A stretch of DNA of 64,000 nucleotides from assembly GCA_016717115.1 (NCBI GenBank), contig JADKGE010000003.1, forward strand, positions 186,001-250,000, read 5' to 3'. The translations under genes and the position numbers were made by a program. The DNA comes from Actinomycetota bacterium (lineage in GTDB: Bacteria; Actinomycetota; Actinomycetes; S36-B12). The stretch's first letter is position 1, and every line of letters begins with the position of its first letter. The notes beneath the pieces were generated by a model. It saw only the letters and a program-made list of their open reading frames with translations, was not told the DNA's origin and searched no databases. Positions 44,255 through 53,900 of this stretch are shown here, piece by piece.

Positions 44255-44953
44255 TCATGCCTTCATCCGGTAGCCGAAGCCACGGACCGTCATCAGCAGT
44301 TCGGGGTTGGCCGGATCGTCCTCGATCTTGCTGCGCAGCCGGTAGACGAGGTTGTCCACGACTCGTCCGTCGCCCGCATTCCCGTAGCCCCACACGGTTC
44401 GCAGCAGGTGGTCGCGGCTGAGCACCTTGCCCCGCGCGCCGATGAGTTCGGCCAGCACGTAGAACTCGATCCTTGACACCGGCACCGGCTCGCCGTAGCG
44501 CAGCACCTCCGCCGTGTCCGGGTCGAGCTCGATCGGACCGCACACGAGCGCTCCTGAACCCTCTGGTACGGCCGACGCGTCGACCGTCGGGGAGACGCGT
44601 CGCAGAAGGGTGCGGATGCGGGCCATGAGCTCCTTGGCGACGAACGGCTTCGTGACGTAGTCGTCGGCCCCGGCCTCGAGCCCGGCCACGACATCGTGGC
44701 TGTCGGTCTGGGCCGTGACGATGATGATGGGCACCTGGCTGGTGCCACGCAGGCTGCGGATCAGGTCGAGGCCCTGGATGCCGGGCAGTCGCAGGTCGAC
44801 GAGGACGACGTCGGCCCGCTCGTCGATCATGAGGAGAAGGGCCTGCTCCGCCGTGACGGACTCGATGACGCGATAGCCCTCGTCCTCGAGGTTCGTCCGA
44901 AGGACGAGCCGGATCGCGTCGTCGTCCTCGACCACCATCACCGTGCGCACCAT
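44255..44953 (-). CDS. OmpR/PhoB-family response regulator
   Basis: 232 residues. Receiver with EDDDAI acidic pair, phospho-acceptor Asp in VVLVDLRLPGIQG, Lys in DYVTKPFVAKEL. C-terminal winged helix with PVSRIEFYVLAELIGARGKVLSRDHLL and VVDNLVYRLRSKIEDDP...LLMTVRGFGYRMKA. First gene of the three-gene operon. ATG 44953 or ATG 44941 (MVVEDDD). MtrA-like in layout, but the receiver text differs enough that I call it a paralog. Confidence 0.94.
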   Translation of the reverse strand: MVRTVMVVEDDDAIRLVLRTNLEDEGYRVIESVTAEQALLLMIDERADVVLVDLRLPGIQGLDLIRSLRGTSQVPIIIVTAQTDSHDVVAGLEAGADDYVTKPFVAKELMARIRTLLRRVSPTVDASAVPEGSGALVCGPIELDPDTAEVLRYGEPVPVSRIEFYVLAELIGARGKVLSRDHLLRTVWGYGNAGDGRVVDNLVYRLRSKIEDDPANPELLMTVRGFGYRMKA

Positions 44954-45149
44954 GCCCCCATTCAACCTCGTACCGCCGCTCGATGAGCGCGGCCAATCGC
45001 GGCCGCGCGTCATGCGACACAACTGCGACACAACTGCGGCACGGATCCTGCCCGCCAGGACTCCGCCGCGGCGATAGTGGGGGGCGAACGTCGTGGACCG
45101 AGGCCGGGCGGTGCCTGCCCGGTCCACGACGCGACCTCAGGAGGAAGAC

Positions 45150-45548
45150 TTGACCGCGACCTACTTCTCGTCCCTCGAGACCCTCGCCGACACCGCGACT
45201 CCGTCAGGCACCTGGTGGCTGGCCGTTGCACGGGCACTCGACGAGCTGGACGAGAGGTTGGCGCAGGACAGCGCGGTTGACGACGGCCCGTCCGGCGCCT
45301 TCCGCGACGCCGTGGACAGGGCGCCGGCACTCGCCAACGAGGCCACCCGACTGACGGCGGACCGACTCCGTCTGGTGGAGCGGGCCCGACGGCTGCGGCG
45401 GGTCGTCGCCATGGTCGCCGGGGACCACAGTCACGCGGACGCGGTATCCGGTGAACTCGAGGTGCTGGCGCGCGCGGAGAGCCGCTACCGGCGTCGGTCT
45501 CGTGGGCTGTTCTGGGAGTCGTTCACGCGGGACATCGGAGGGGAGTGA
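45150..45548 (+). CDS. Hypothetical helical protein, TTG start
   Basis: 132 residues, mostly helical and charged, with a basic LRLVERARRLRRVVAMVAGDH stretch in the middle and a Trp/Phe end (SRGLFWESFTRDIGGE). No TM, no signal peptide. TTG 45150 is well supported by AGGAGG (45139-45144) 5 nt upstream. Divergent from the two-component operon across 196 nt; possibly part of its regulon. No family recognised. Confidence 0.7.
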   Translation: MTATYFSSLETLADTATPSGTWWLAVARALDELDERLAQDSAVDDGPSGAFRDAVDRAPALANEATRLTADRLRLVERARRLRRVVAMVAGDHSHADAVSGELEVLARAESRYRRRSRGLFWESFTRDIGGE

Positions 45549-45566
45549 CGCGCGCGCGGACGGTCC

Positions 45567-46076
45567 TCAGGACGAGGTGGGGCTCGGGCTGACCGTCGAG
45601 GCGGCGCACAGCGTCCGTAGCTTGCCGTTCGCTGACGCCACGAGGGCGCTGCCCTTCGCGCTGGCCGAGCTGAGTTCCTCCTGGGCGGCGGCCACCTCCT
45701 CGGAGTCCTCCGTGGATCCGCCGGCATAGAGAGCGAGCACCGCTGTGGTGGCGTCGAGCACGGGCTGGGTCGCCGCGAGCTCCTCTGAAGTGACGTAACC
45801 GCGTTCGGCCGCGTCCGCCCAGAGCTGCCCGATGGGGCCCATCTCGTCGAGGGCGGCCCTCGCGGTGTCGGCGGACGCAAGGGAGCCGGTCAGCACGCTG
45901 GTCCGGGCGAAGTAGTCCGCGCACCAGGAAGCGGGGTCCTGCGAGGCCGCCGAGCCGGCCGAGTCGGACGGTGCGCGGGTTGCGTCCGTGGATGTCGCAC
46001 TGCTCGAGCAACCGGTCAGGAACACCATCACCACGGCGGCTGCACCCGCCGCAAGGACTGCTCGCCTCGATGTCAC
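45567..46076 (-). CDS. Hypothetical lipoprotein
   Basis: 169 residues. Basic start, hydrophobic helix and lipobox VFLTGCSSS. The mature part is Ala/Ser/Thr-rich and helical with two cysteines (SWCADYF, LRTLCAAS) that may form a disulfide. No recognised domain. Convergent with the gene at 45150 and divergent from the ArsR gene at 46154. Confidence 0.8.
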   Translation of the reverse strand: MTSRRAVLAAGAAAVVMVFLTGCSSSATSTDATRAPSDSAGSAASQDPASWCADYFARTSVLTGSLASADTARAALDEMGPIGQLWADAAERGYVTSEELAATQPVLDATTAVLALYAGGSTEDSEEVAAAQEELSSASAKGSALVASANGKLRTLCAASTVSPSPTSS

Positions 46077-46144
46077 GGTTCGGATCGTACGTGAGGTCCC
46101 GGCGGGCGACTCCCTCTTGACCAGTGCGGCTCGGCCTGTTTAAA

Positions 46145-46162
46145 TACAACCAAATGGTTGTA
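46145..46162. promoter_or_regulatory. Perfect ArsR/SdpR-type operator overlapping the start codon
   Basis: TACAACCA and TGGTTGTA are perfect inverted 8-mers around AA. The ATG of the regulator starts at 46154 inside it. TTTAAAT lies just upstream as likely -10. This arrangement gives direct autorepression. Confidence 0.8.
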
Positions 46163-46504
46163 GATCAGTTGTCCGACGCCGAGGTCGATCGGCTCTTCCA
46201 CGCGCTGGCGGACGCCACGCGCCGGGACATCGTCGGCCGCGTGCTGAACGACGAGCAGTCCATCACCGACCTTGCCCGCCACTATCCGATGAGCATGACC
46301 GCAGTGCAGAAGCACGTGGCCGTGCTCGAGGGCGCGGGGCTGGTGACGAAGCATCGGCACGGTCGCGAGCAGCGGGTGCGCGGGGTCGTCCAAGCCATTC
46401 GTACGGCGCAGGTTCTGCTCGATGCGTACGAGCAGGTCTGGCGCGACAGATTCGACCGCATCGGCGACCTGCTTGCCGAGCCGACCGAGGAGGGCACCAC
46501 ATGA
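46154..46504 (+). CDS. ArsR-family transcriptional regulator (SdpR-like)
   Basis: 116 residues. LFHALADATRRDIVGRVL then DEQSITDLARHYPMSMTAVQKHVAVLEGAGLVTKHRHGREQRVRG, the winged helix and wing. No metal cysteines. It is the partner of the SRPBCC gene it overlaps (ATGA), a common regulator-ligand-binder pair. ATG 46154 lies within a perfect operator; a near-leaderless transcript is likely as no Shine-Dalgarno sequence exists. Confidence 0.9.
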   Translation: MVVDQLSDAEVDRLFHALADATRRDIVGRVLNDEQSITDLARHYPMSMTAVQKHVAVLEGAGLVTKHRHGREQRVRGVVQAIRTAQVLLDAYEQVWRDRFDRIGDLLAEPTEEGTT

Positions 46505-46989
46505 CAGTGACGAGCGTTCACAAGGATCCCGAGCTGCTGACCATGACCGTCACCGCCGAGTACGGCGTCACGGCGGACCGGGCCTGGGAGCTGTGGGGAG
46601 ATCCGCGCCAGCTGGAGCGCTGGTGGGGCCCGCCGACCTACCCGGCCACGGTGGTCGAGCACGACCTGACTCCGGGCGGCATGGTCACCTACTTCATGAC
46701 CGGCCCCGAGGGCGACCAGTCACGCGGTTGGTGGCGCATCATCGATGTGGAGGCGCCTCGACTGCTGGTCCTCGAGAACGGCTTCGCCGACGACGCTGGC
46801 CAACCGATACCGGCCATGCCCACGATGATCATGCGGATGCGACTGGACGATCGACCCGGTGGTGGAGTGGTCATGACCATGGAGACGACGTTCCCGTCGC
46901 TGGAAGCGCTCGAGGAGCTGATCGGCATGGGGATGGAAGAGGGCCTGAAGCAGGCCATGGGCCAGATCGACGACATTCTGGCCGCCTGA
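46501..46989 (+). CDS. SRPBCC/AHSA1-like protein
   Basis: 162 residues. Typical AHSA1 text: TAEYGVTADRAWELWGDPRQLERWWGPPTYPATV, then GGMVTYFMTGPEG, and C-terminal helix LEELIGMGMEEGLKQAMGQIDDIL. Cytoplasmic small-ligand pocket fold; ligand unknown. Translationally coupled to the ArsR gene. Members in such pairs are often linked to stress or xenobiotic response, which is family knowledge rather than evidence here. Confidence 0.9.
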   Translation: MTVTSVHKDPELLTMTVTAEYGVTADRAWELWGDPRQLERWWGPPTYPATVVEHDLTPGGMVTYFMTGPEGDQSRGWWRIIDVEAPRLLVLENGFADDAGQPIPAMPTMIMRMRLDDRPGGGVVMTMETTFPSLEALEELIGMGMEEGLKQAMGQIDDILAA

Positions 46990-47054
46990 GCGACGAAGGG
47001 CCCGCCGCCTCATCCGCACCTGAACTCAGGCGCGACGGGGCAGCGGGCTTCGCG

Positions 47055-47231
47055 TCAGACCTGCTTGATGAGGGTCTGCACCATCGACCCCAGCTCGGGG
47101 TTGCCGGCGAGCTCGGGGTGAGCGCGCTCCGCGTGGAGCATCACGTGCTCGACCAGTTCGTCCTTGCCCTCGGTAGTGAAGTTGCCGGGGCACGGTGCGC
47201 CGGTGTCGGCGCAGGTGAGTGTGTAGGCCAT
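47055..47231 (-). CDS. DUF1059-type small protein
   Basis: 58 residues. Two cysteines in LTCADTGAPCPGNF and a conserved HVMLHAERAHPEL helix, the DUF1059 pattern (C...C...H...H), possibly metal-binding. ATG 47231 has AAGGAGA about 6 nt upstream. Convergent with the SRPBCC gene. Function unknown. Confidence 0.82.
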   Translation of the reverse strand: MAYTLTCADTGAPCPGNFTTEGKDELVEHVMLHAERAHPELAGNPELGSMVQTLIKQV

Positions 47232-47325
47232 GACCGTCTCCTTCTGCCGTTCGGTTCGAGCCCTGCGGGGTTCCGCCGGGCCGGCTTGCATGAACAGGAC
47301 GAACGAAGGGGCGGCAGATGGACAC

Positions 47326-48177
47326 CTATGGCATGCCAACCAGATTCTCGCTCGCCCGCCACAGCCGGCCCGCGGCCTCGACGTCGTAGCTGCGCTTCGA
47401 CGACCTCCTGGCTCGGCTGCGTGCGAAGAACCGTCCGGTGACACCCTCGAGGTCGGGCGCCGAGGCCACGTGAATGGACGTGGCCGCGCCCTGTGAAGGC
47501 GACTTCATGAAGGGTCGGATGAGTGGCACCAGCAGTCGCTGCAGGCCGGCGGGATCCTCGGCACCGAACGACGTGCTGACCACGCCGGGATGCAACGCAT
47601 TGGCGGTGACGCCGTCCGTCCCGAGCCGCCTTGCCAGCTCGTAGGTGAACATCACGTTCGCGAGCTTCGACTGGTTGTAGGCCCGCGCGCCGGAGTAGGA
47701 CTGCTCGCCCTGCAGATCGTCGAAGTCGATCCGCCCCATGGCTTGCGCGTTAGACGAGACGGTGACCACTCGCGCAGGGCTGCTTTCCTTCAACCGCTCG
47801 AGCAGAAGATGCGTCAGCAGGAACGGCGCGAGGTGGTTCAGCGCGAAGGTGCGCTCCAGCCCGTCGGCGGTGACGTGCCGGTGGTTCCAGTATCCACCGA
47901 CGTTGTTCACGAGCACGTCGATCCGGGGGAGAGCCGCCAGAGCGTCGTCGGCGAGCCGACGCACCTCTGCCTGGTGGGAGAGATCGGCGAGGAACACGTC
48001 GACGGACGGCGAGCCGGCCGCTCGGATCTCGTCGGCTGCCAGCTCCGAGCGCGCACGGTCGCGTCCGGTGATCGCGACCCGGGCACCCATCGCACCGAGG
48101 CCCACGGCGGTGGCCAGGCCGATGCCGGACGTGCCGCCGGTGACGAGCACCGTCCGTCCGGCCATGATCGCGGTCAT
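47326..48177 (-). CDS. Short-chain dehydrogenase (retinol dehydrogenase-like)
   Basis: 283 residues. Rossmann motif VTGGTSGIGLATA, NNVGG, catalytic Ser in VTVSSNAQ and YNQSK as YxxxK. The layout with ALNHLAPFLLTHLLLERL and DLEGVTGRFFARS resembles the retinol/light-dependent protochlorophyllide reductase-like SDRs, which take NADP and lipophilic alcohols or aldehydes. Its start overlaps the stop of the alcohol dehydrogenase gene, so both form an operon under the divergent TetR gene. Confidence 0.92.
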   Translation of the reverse strand: MTAIMAGRTVLVTGGTSGIGLATAVGLGAMGARVAITGRDRARSELAADEIRAAGSPSVDVFLADLSHQAEVRRLADDALAALPRIDVLVNNVGGYWNHRHVTADGLERTFALNHLAPFLLTHLLLERLKESSPARVVTVSSNAQAMGRIDFDDLQGEQSYSGARAYNQSKLANVMFTYELARRLGTDGVTANALHPGVVSTSFGAEDPAGLQRLLVPLIRPFMKSPSQGAATSIHVASAPDLEGVTGRFFARSRARRSSKRSYDVEAAGRLWRASENLVGMP

Positions 48178-49145
48178 ACGGTGACCACGACCTTTCCGCG
48201 GACGTCTCCGTCCTCCATGTACCTGATGGCCGCGGCCGCCTCAGCGAGCGGAAACGCCCGGTCGACGGCCGGCATGATCCGCCCTGCCTCGATCAGCTCC
48301 TTCAGGACGATCAGGTCGTCCTGGTTCTCCGAACAGGTCAGTGCCTTGAGCTGCTGTCCGACGAAAGGCGACATGAGAGGCGCGCGGAGCGCCCGGTCGA
48401 AGCCGCCGAGCCACCGCCCGCCGGTCTCCCCTCCGACGATGACGAGCGTTCCCGTCGGCGTGAGGGCGCCACGCAGTTCCGCGAGGGTCCGGTTGCCACC
48501 GGCGTCGAGGATCACGTCGTACGTGCGGCCACCCGAGCCGATCTCCTCTCGCGTGTAGTCGATCACGTGATCCGCGCCGAGGGCTCGAACCATCTCGACC
48601 TTGGCCGTGCTGCACACGCCGGTCACCTCGGCCCCGAAGGCCTTCGCCAGCTGAACCGCGAACGAGCCGACCCCACCCGAAGCACCGAGGATCAGGACCG
48701 TCTGCCCAGGTCGCACGCCCGCGGCATCACGCAAGCCCTGAAGGGCGGTCAGGCCGGAGATCCCGAGTGCGGCGGCCTGCTCGAAGGTGAGGTTGGCCGG
48801 CTTCGGCGCGAGCTTGCCCTCGGGCGCCCGGGCGTAGTCGGCGAAGGAGCCCTTGCCGATGCCGAACACCTCGTCGCCGGGCCGAAAGCTCGTGACGTCG
48901 GCGCCGACGGCCTCCACGATGCCCGCCAGGTCCATGCCGGGCGTGGCCGTCTTCGGTGCCCGGAGGCCGTAGCCGGCCAGGCGGATGGGGTACGGCAGGC
49001 CCGTCATGAGGTGCCAGACTCCGCGATCCACGCCGGCGGCCCGCACCCGGACGAGCACCTCGTCCGCGGCGATCTGCGGCCGGTCGATCTCCCGGAGCGT
49101 GAGCACGTCGGTGGATCCGTAGGTGTCTTGGACGATGGCCTTCAT
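48174..49145 (-). CDS. Zinc-independent medium-chain alcohol dehydrogenase/quinone reductase
   Basis: 323 residues. GroES-like start MKAIVQDTYGSTDVLTLREID, substrate segment GVDRGVWHLMTGLPYPIRLAGYG, Rossmann VLILGASGGVGSFAVQLAKAFGAEVTGVCST. Cysteines of the structural zinc loop are missing, so it belongs to the quinone-oxidoreductase-like branch using NADPH. GAGAAGAGA precedes ATG 49145. Divergent from the TetR gene whose operators lie between. Confidence 0.92.
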   Translation of the reverse strand: MKAIVQDTYGSTDVLTLREIDRPQIAADEVLVRVRAAGVDRGVWHLMTGLPYPIRLAGYGLRAPKTATPGMDLAGIVEAVGADVTSFRPGDEVFGIGKGSFADYARAPEGKLAPKPANLTFEQAAALGISGLTALQGLRDAAGVRPGQTVLILGASGGVGSFAVQLAKAFGAEVTGVCSTAKVEMVRALGADHVIDYTREEIGSGGRTYDVILDAGGNRTLAELRGALTPTGTLVIVGGETGGRWLGGFDRALRAPLMSPFVGQQLKALTCSENQDDLIVLKELIEAGRIMPAVDRAFPLAEAAAAIRYMEDGDVRGKVVVTV

Positions 49146-49188
49146 CGAGATCTCTTCTCTTCGGTGGGCGGTTCAGCCCGACGTTTGG

Positions 49189-49221
49189 GTACTTACGCTG
49201 TATGCTTACGACGTAAGGTAC
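49189..49221. promoter_or_regulatory. Double dyad, TetR operator between divergent genes
   Basis: CTTACGACGTAAG (49205-49217) is a perfect 6-1-6 palindrome. A further CTTACG half-site lies at 49192-49197, and GTACTTACG (49189-49197) mirrors CGTAAGGTAC (49212-49221), giving two nested dyads. Placed between the dehydrogenase operon and the TetR gene. Confidence 0.7.
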
Positions 49222-49284
49222 GCGTGTCGGCTCGCCCTGTCCAGTCGCCGCATGGATGTGCTGCTCGCCACGAAGGAGAACCCG

Positions 49285-49947
49285 ATGGCCACGCCTGCTG
49301 CACCGGTCCCGACCCCACGCGTCCCACTGAGTCGGGAGAGGGTGCTGCGGGCCGCCATCGCTCTGGCCGACCAGGGTGGGATCGAGTCGCTGACCATGCG
49401 CGGGCTGGGCCGAGAACTCGGGGTCGAGGCGATGTCCCTCTACAACCACGTCAGGAGCAAGGACGACATCCTCGACGGCATCGTCGACCTGGTTCTGGGC
49501 GACATCGACGTGCCCGGACCCGGCACCCCGTGGAAGGCGGCGATGCGCCAACGAGCCCTCTCGGCGCACGCGGTGCTCCTCGCGCACCCATGGGCGGCGG
49601 TGCTCATCATGTCGCGCTACAACATCGGCCCGGGGATGACGCGCTACCTCGACGCGACGCTCGGGCGACTGCGGGAGGGCGGCTTCTCGATCGAGGGAGC
49701 CCTCGATGCGTGGAACACCCTCGACAGCCACCTCTACGGGTTCACGCTGCAGGAGCTCAACCTGCCCTTCGAGGCGGACGAAGCACCCCAGGTATCCGCC
49801 GAGGTGCTCGGCCAGCTCTCCGCAGACCAGTTCCCCCACGTCACGGAGGTGATCGGCCACGTCATGGTGTCGGGGCGCCGAGAGGACTTCACCTTCGGAC
49901 TCGAACTCATCCTCGACGGACTGGAGCAGAGACTCGCTCTCCGCTGA
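49285..49947 (+). CDS. TetR-family transcriptional regulator
   Basis: 220 residues. N-terminal helix-turn-helix: LSRERVLRAAIALADQGGIESLTMRGLGRELGVEAMSLYNHVRSKDDILDGIVDLVL. C-terminal ligand domain of TetR_C type with HAVLLAHPWAAVLIMSRYNIGPGM. AAGGAG (49273-49278) 6 nt upstream supports ATG 49285 over ATG 49252. Likely represses the divergent dehydrogenase/SDR operon and itself. Confidence 0.93.
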   Translation: MATPAAPVPTPRVPLSRERVLRAAIALADQGGIESLTMRGLGRELGVEAMSLYNHVRSKDDILDGIVDLVLGDIDVPGPGTPWKAAMRQRALSAHAVLLAHPWAAVLIMSRYNIGPGMTRYLDATLGRLREGGFSIEGALDAWNTLDSHLYGFTLQELNLPFEADEAPQVSAEVLGQLSADQFPHVTEVIGHVMVSGRREDFTFGLELILDGLEQRLALR

Positions 49948-50028
49948 CGCTGCGGCCCGGGTGAGCGCGAGACACCACGAGGCTGGCTGGCTACCGTCGA
50001 AGGGCGCGACCAGAAGGGTGGGACAGGC

Positions 50029-50895
50029 GTGAACCTCTCCCTGCGATCGATCCTGGTGGCCCCGCTGTGCGCGGGCCTCATCCTCGCGTGGTCCCCAGTC
50101 GCGCCCGGTGAGCCGCTCCACGAGGCGCGCGCCGACGCTTCCGGTCGCCCGGAGGTGTCGACTCGGCAGGCCGAGAGGAACGTCTCGATGACGGTGTTCC
50201 AGGCTGCGCCGGGATCCTCAACCATCACCGTTCGAGTGACGGGAGTGAGCCAGCGAGTGAGCGTCGAGGTCGATTTCGGAGATGGCACGCCATCGCGAAC
50301 GGTCACGTCGACGTGTACCTACAAGCGGGCGGTGGCGAGGCCGGGCGCCTGCGGCCGGTCGTTCAGGCACACCTACGCGCCGCGGCTGCGTTCCGAGGGC
50401 AAGTTCTCCGTCGCCGCTCGCATGTCCACGCGTGACGTCATCGGCGACGTGCAGATCGTGTGGACGCGCCGCGAGATCCTCTCGGTCATCAGTGCGCAGG
50501 GCAACTGGCGTCGCGACCTTCTGGCGCGGGTGAACGACGTCCGGGCCCGAGTCGGGGTGGGCCCGCTGGTCCTGTGCTCGACCCTGACGGCTGCGGCGCA
50601 GGGCTACGCCGACGTGATGATGGCCACTGGCCACTTCGGGCACATCGGAGAGGACGGCTCGACGCCGTCGTCGAGGGCGCAGGCCGCAGGCTACGGGCCG
50701 AACGCGGGCGAGAACATCGCCGCCGGTCAGGTATCGGTCGGGGATGTCGTGAGGGCGTGGATCGCGTCGCCCAGCCACTATGCCAATCTCACCAGTGCGG
50801 CCTACTCGCATGTGGGGTTCGGCTTCGCGTACGACAGCCCGGAGACCTACGGAACGCGATGGGCGCAGGAGTTGGGCTTCGGGGGGACGTGCTGA
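50029..50895 (+). CDS. Secreted CAP/SCP-domain protein with PKD-like region
   Basis: 288 residues. Signal peptide to about residue 30. Middle region has VSVEVDFGDGTPSRTVTSTCTYKRA with FRHTY, a PKD-like beta fold with a disulfide pair. C-terminal CAP domain: LLARVNDVRARVGVGPLVLCSTLTAAAQGYADVM, GHFGHIGEDG, GENIAAGQ, WIASPSHYANLTSAAYSHVGFG, holding the family's His/Glu/His cavity residues. Bacterial CAP proteins are secreted with varied or unknown roles. Single gene, GTG start. Confidence 0.9.
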   Translation: MNLSLRSILVAPLCAGLILAWSPVAPGEPLHEARADASGRPEVSTRQAERNVSMTVFQAAPGSSTITVRVTGVSQRVSVEVDFGDGTPSRTVTSTCTYKRAVARPGACGRSFRHTYAPRLRSEGKFSVAARMSTRDVIGDVQIVWTRREILSVISAQGNWRRDLLARVNDVRARVGVGPLVLCSTLTAAAQGYADVMMATGHFGHIGEDGSTPSSRAQAAGYGPNAGENIAAGQVSVGDVVRAWIASPSHYANLTSAAYSHVGFGFAYDSPETYGTRWAQELGFGGTC

Positions 50896-50953
50896 GCCGA
50901 TCGATACGGACAAATCGCCTGCGACACGTCTCGGTGGGGCGAATACTTCGCAC

Positions 50954-53900
50954 ATGAGCGTGACGGCAGGGGACGCGTGCGGTTCCTGCGGGGAAGATCT
51001 GCCGGCCGGGGCGCGATTCTGCCCCGCCTGTGGTGCGGCGACGAGCCCGCCCGAGTGTGCGTCCTGCGGAGAGCCGGTGACCGCTGGCGCGCGCTTCTGC
51101 CCGTCTTGCGGCAGCCCGATGACGGCCGTGGCGGGGCCGATGAGAGCGAGCGACGGGACGGCCCCGGTGGCAGAACGCCGGGTGACGTCGGTGCTGTTCG
51201 CCGACCTGGTCGGCTTCACCCCCCTGTCGGAGGCGCGGGATTCGGAGGACGTCCGCGAGCTGCTCTCGTCCTACTTCCTGCAGTGCCGCACGGTCATCGG
51301 CAGGTACGGCGGCACGGTGGAGAAGTTCATCGGCGACGCCGTGATGGCCGTGTGGGGAGTGCCGATCGCCCACGAGGACGACGCGGAGCGTGCGGTGCGG
51401 GCCGGCCTGGACCTGCTGCAGGCCGTTGCGGGCATGGGCGAGGACGTCGGCGCCCCGGGGCTGTCAATGCGCGTCGGGGTGGTGACCGGGGAGGTTGCCG
51501 TCACCATCGGGGCCACGGCCGAGGGCATGGTGGCCGGTGACGCCGTCAACACGGCGGCGCGGGTGCAGTCGGCCGCGGAGCCTGGACAACTCTGGGTGGA
51601 CGAGACCAGCCGATCCCTCACCGCAGCGACGATCGCCTACGAAGACACCGGCGAGCACGTGCTGAAGGGCAAGGCGGAGCCGATGCGCCTGTGGCGGGCC
51701 CGCGCCGTGGTGGCGGAGGTGGGCGGTCAGCGCGTCGATGGCCTCGAGGCCCCGCTCGCTGGACGCCTGCGCGAGCTTCGCCTGCTGAAGGAGTTGTTCC
51801 ATGCCACCGAGGAGTCGATGCGACCCCGGCTCGTCGTCGTCGACGGTGAGCCCGGTGTGGGCAAGTCGCGACTGGCGTGGGAGTTCGAGAAGTACGTCGA
51901 TGGGCTGACCGCGTCGGCCAGATGGCACCGCGGCCGCTGCCTCGCTTACGGAGACGGCGTCGCGTTCTGGGCGCTCGCAGAGGCCGTGCGCGGGCGACTG
52001 GGACTGGTCGAGTCCGATGCGGGTGACGTCGTCGGTGAGCACCTCGGGGCCAGCCTGGTGCAGTTCGTGCGGGACGTGCAGGAGCGCGACTGGATGCGTC
52101 CCCGGCTGGCGGCCCTGCTGGGCGCCGGACCGGCGGGATCCTTCGCCCGCGAGGACCTGTTCTCCGCGTGGACGGCGTTCTTCGAGCGCGTCGGCGGAGG
52201 CGATGAGCCGGTGGTGCTCGTCATCGACGATGCGCAGTTCGCCGACGACGGACTGCTGGACTTCCTCGACCACCTCCTCACCACGGCTCGCGCCGGGATC
52301 TTCGTCGTTGCGCTCGCCAGGCCAGAACTGCTGGAGCGGCGGCGCGACCTCGGTGGTCGCCGTACGACCGTCATCCGCCTGGAGCCGCTGGACGACTCGG
52401 TCATGGCGACGATGATCGACGGCCTCGTGAGTGGATTCACCGGTGACACGCGGGATGCCCTGGTTCGCAGGGCCGAGGGCATCCCGCTGTTCGCCGTCGA
52501 GACGGTCCGGACGCTCATCGACCGCAGCGCCGTCATCCCCCTCGACGGCCGGTACGTCGCCGCCGTCGGTGTCGACATCGACCTGGATGCGGTCGGGGCC
52601 CCCGCATCTCTGCAGGCGCTCGTGGCCGCTCGCCTGGATGCCCTCACCGCCGACGAGAGGCGCGTCGTCGCCGATGCGAGTGTGCTGGGGGCATCGTTCT
52701 CCCGGGAGGCGCTGGACGCAGTGGGCTCGTCGGCCGTCGATGTCGAGGCCGCCTTGTCGTCCCTGCAGCGCAAGGAGATCCTGGCGCTGCAGCAGGACCG
52801 CTTCTCGGCCGAGCGCGGACAGTACCGGTTCGTCCAGAGCGTCGTGCGCCAGGTCGCCTACGCCACGCAGTCCAGACGCGACCGCAAGTTCCGCCATCTC
52901 GCCGCAGCGGCCTACCTCGTGGCGCAGCCGGACGCCGGGAACGACCTCGCCGTGGTCGCCGCTCAGCACCTGCTCGACGCCGTCGATGCCTCATCTGCGA
53001 GCGACGACGACACCACTGCCCTGACCGAGCGGGCGCGCTCACTGCTCGTCGTGGCCGCCGTTCGCGCGACGTCATTGGGCGCGCCCGGGGACGCGCAGCG
53101 GATGTACGAGGCAGCACTCGAGCGCGCGACGGAGCCCATCGAGCAGGCGCAACTGCATACGTCGATCGCTCGGGTCGCGGTCGATGCCGGCCACTTCGAG
53201 GAAGCTGCCGACCATGCCCTCGCTGCCATCGCATTGTTCGACGGACTCGGCCTCGAGATCGATGCGGCGGACGCCGCGGCGGCGCTGAGCATGGCCTATA
53301 TCGCGATGAAGCACAACGGCGCCGCGCTCGACGCGAGTGAGTCGCGCTGGACGCGCATCGAGGAGATGCCCGGCGCCGACAACGCCCTCCTTCGCCTGGG
53401 CATCGCCTTGTCCTCTGCCAACCAGGCACGTGGCGAGTACGGCGAGATTCCGCGCTACGCGGAGCGGATGCTCCTGATCGCCGAGGCGTCGCGTGACGCA
53501 CGATCGGTCGTACTGGCTCTCTTGGCGATCGGTTCGCGATACAGCAAGATCGGCGCTCCCCTCACGTCGATCGCCGTCACCGAGGGTGCCGTGCGGATCT
53601 CTCGCGAGAACGGCCTGTGGAACGAGCTCGCGCGGGCGCTCAACAACCTCTCCACCGTCTACATCAGCCGTGACCTTGAGGTCGCCTTCGAACTCGGCCG
53701 GGAGGGGATGGAGGCGGCGCGACGCTCCGGCGTCGTCATGCAGGTCGACTACACGACGTTCAATCACCTGCTCGTGCTGTGGACGGCCGGGCGGCTGGCC
53801 GATCTCGCCGCCCACCTCGCCGACGCCGTGGAGACGGTGGTGGACGAGGGGATCCGCCTGTGCCTGTCGACCGTCGAAGCCTGGCTGGCTGATGCCACCG

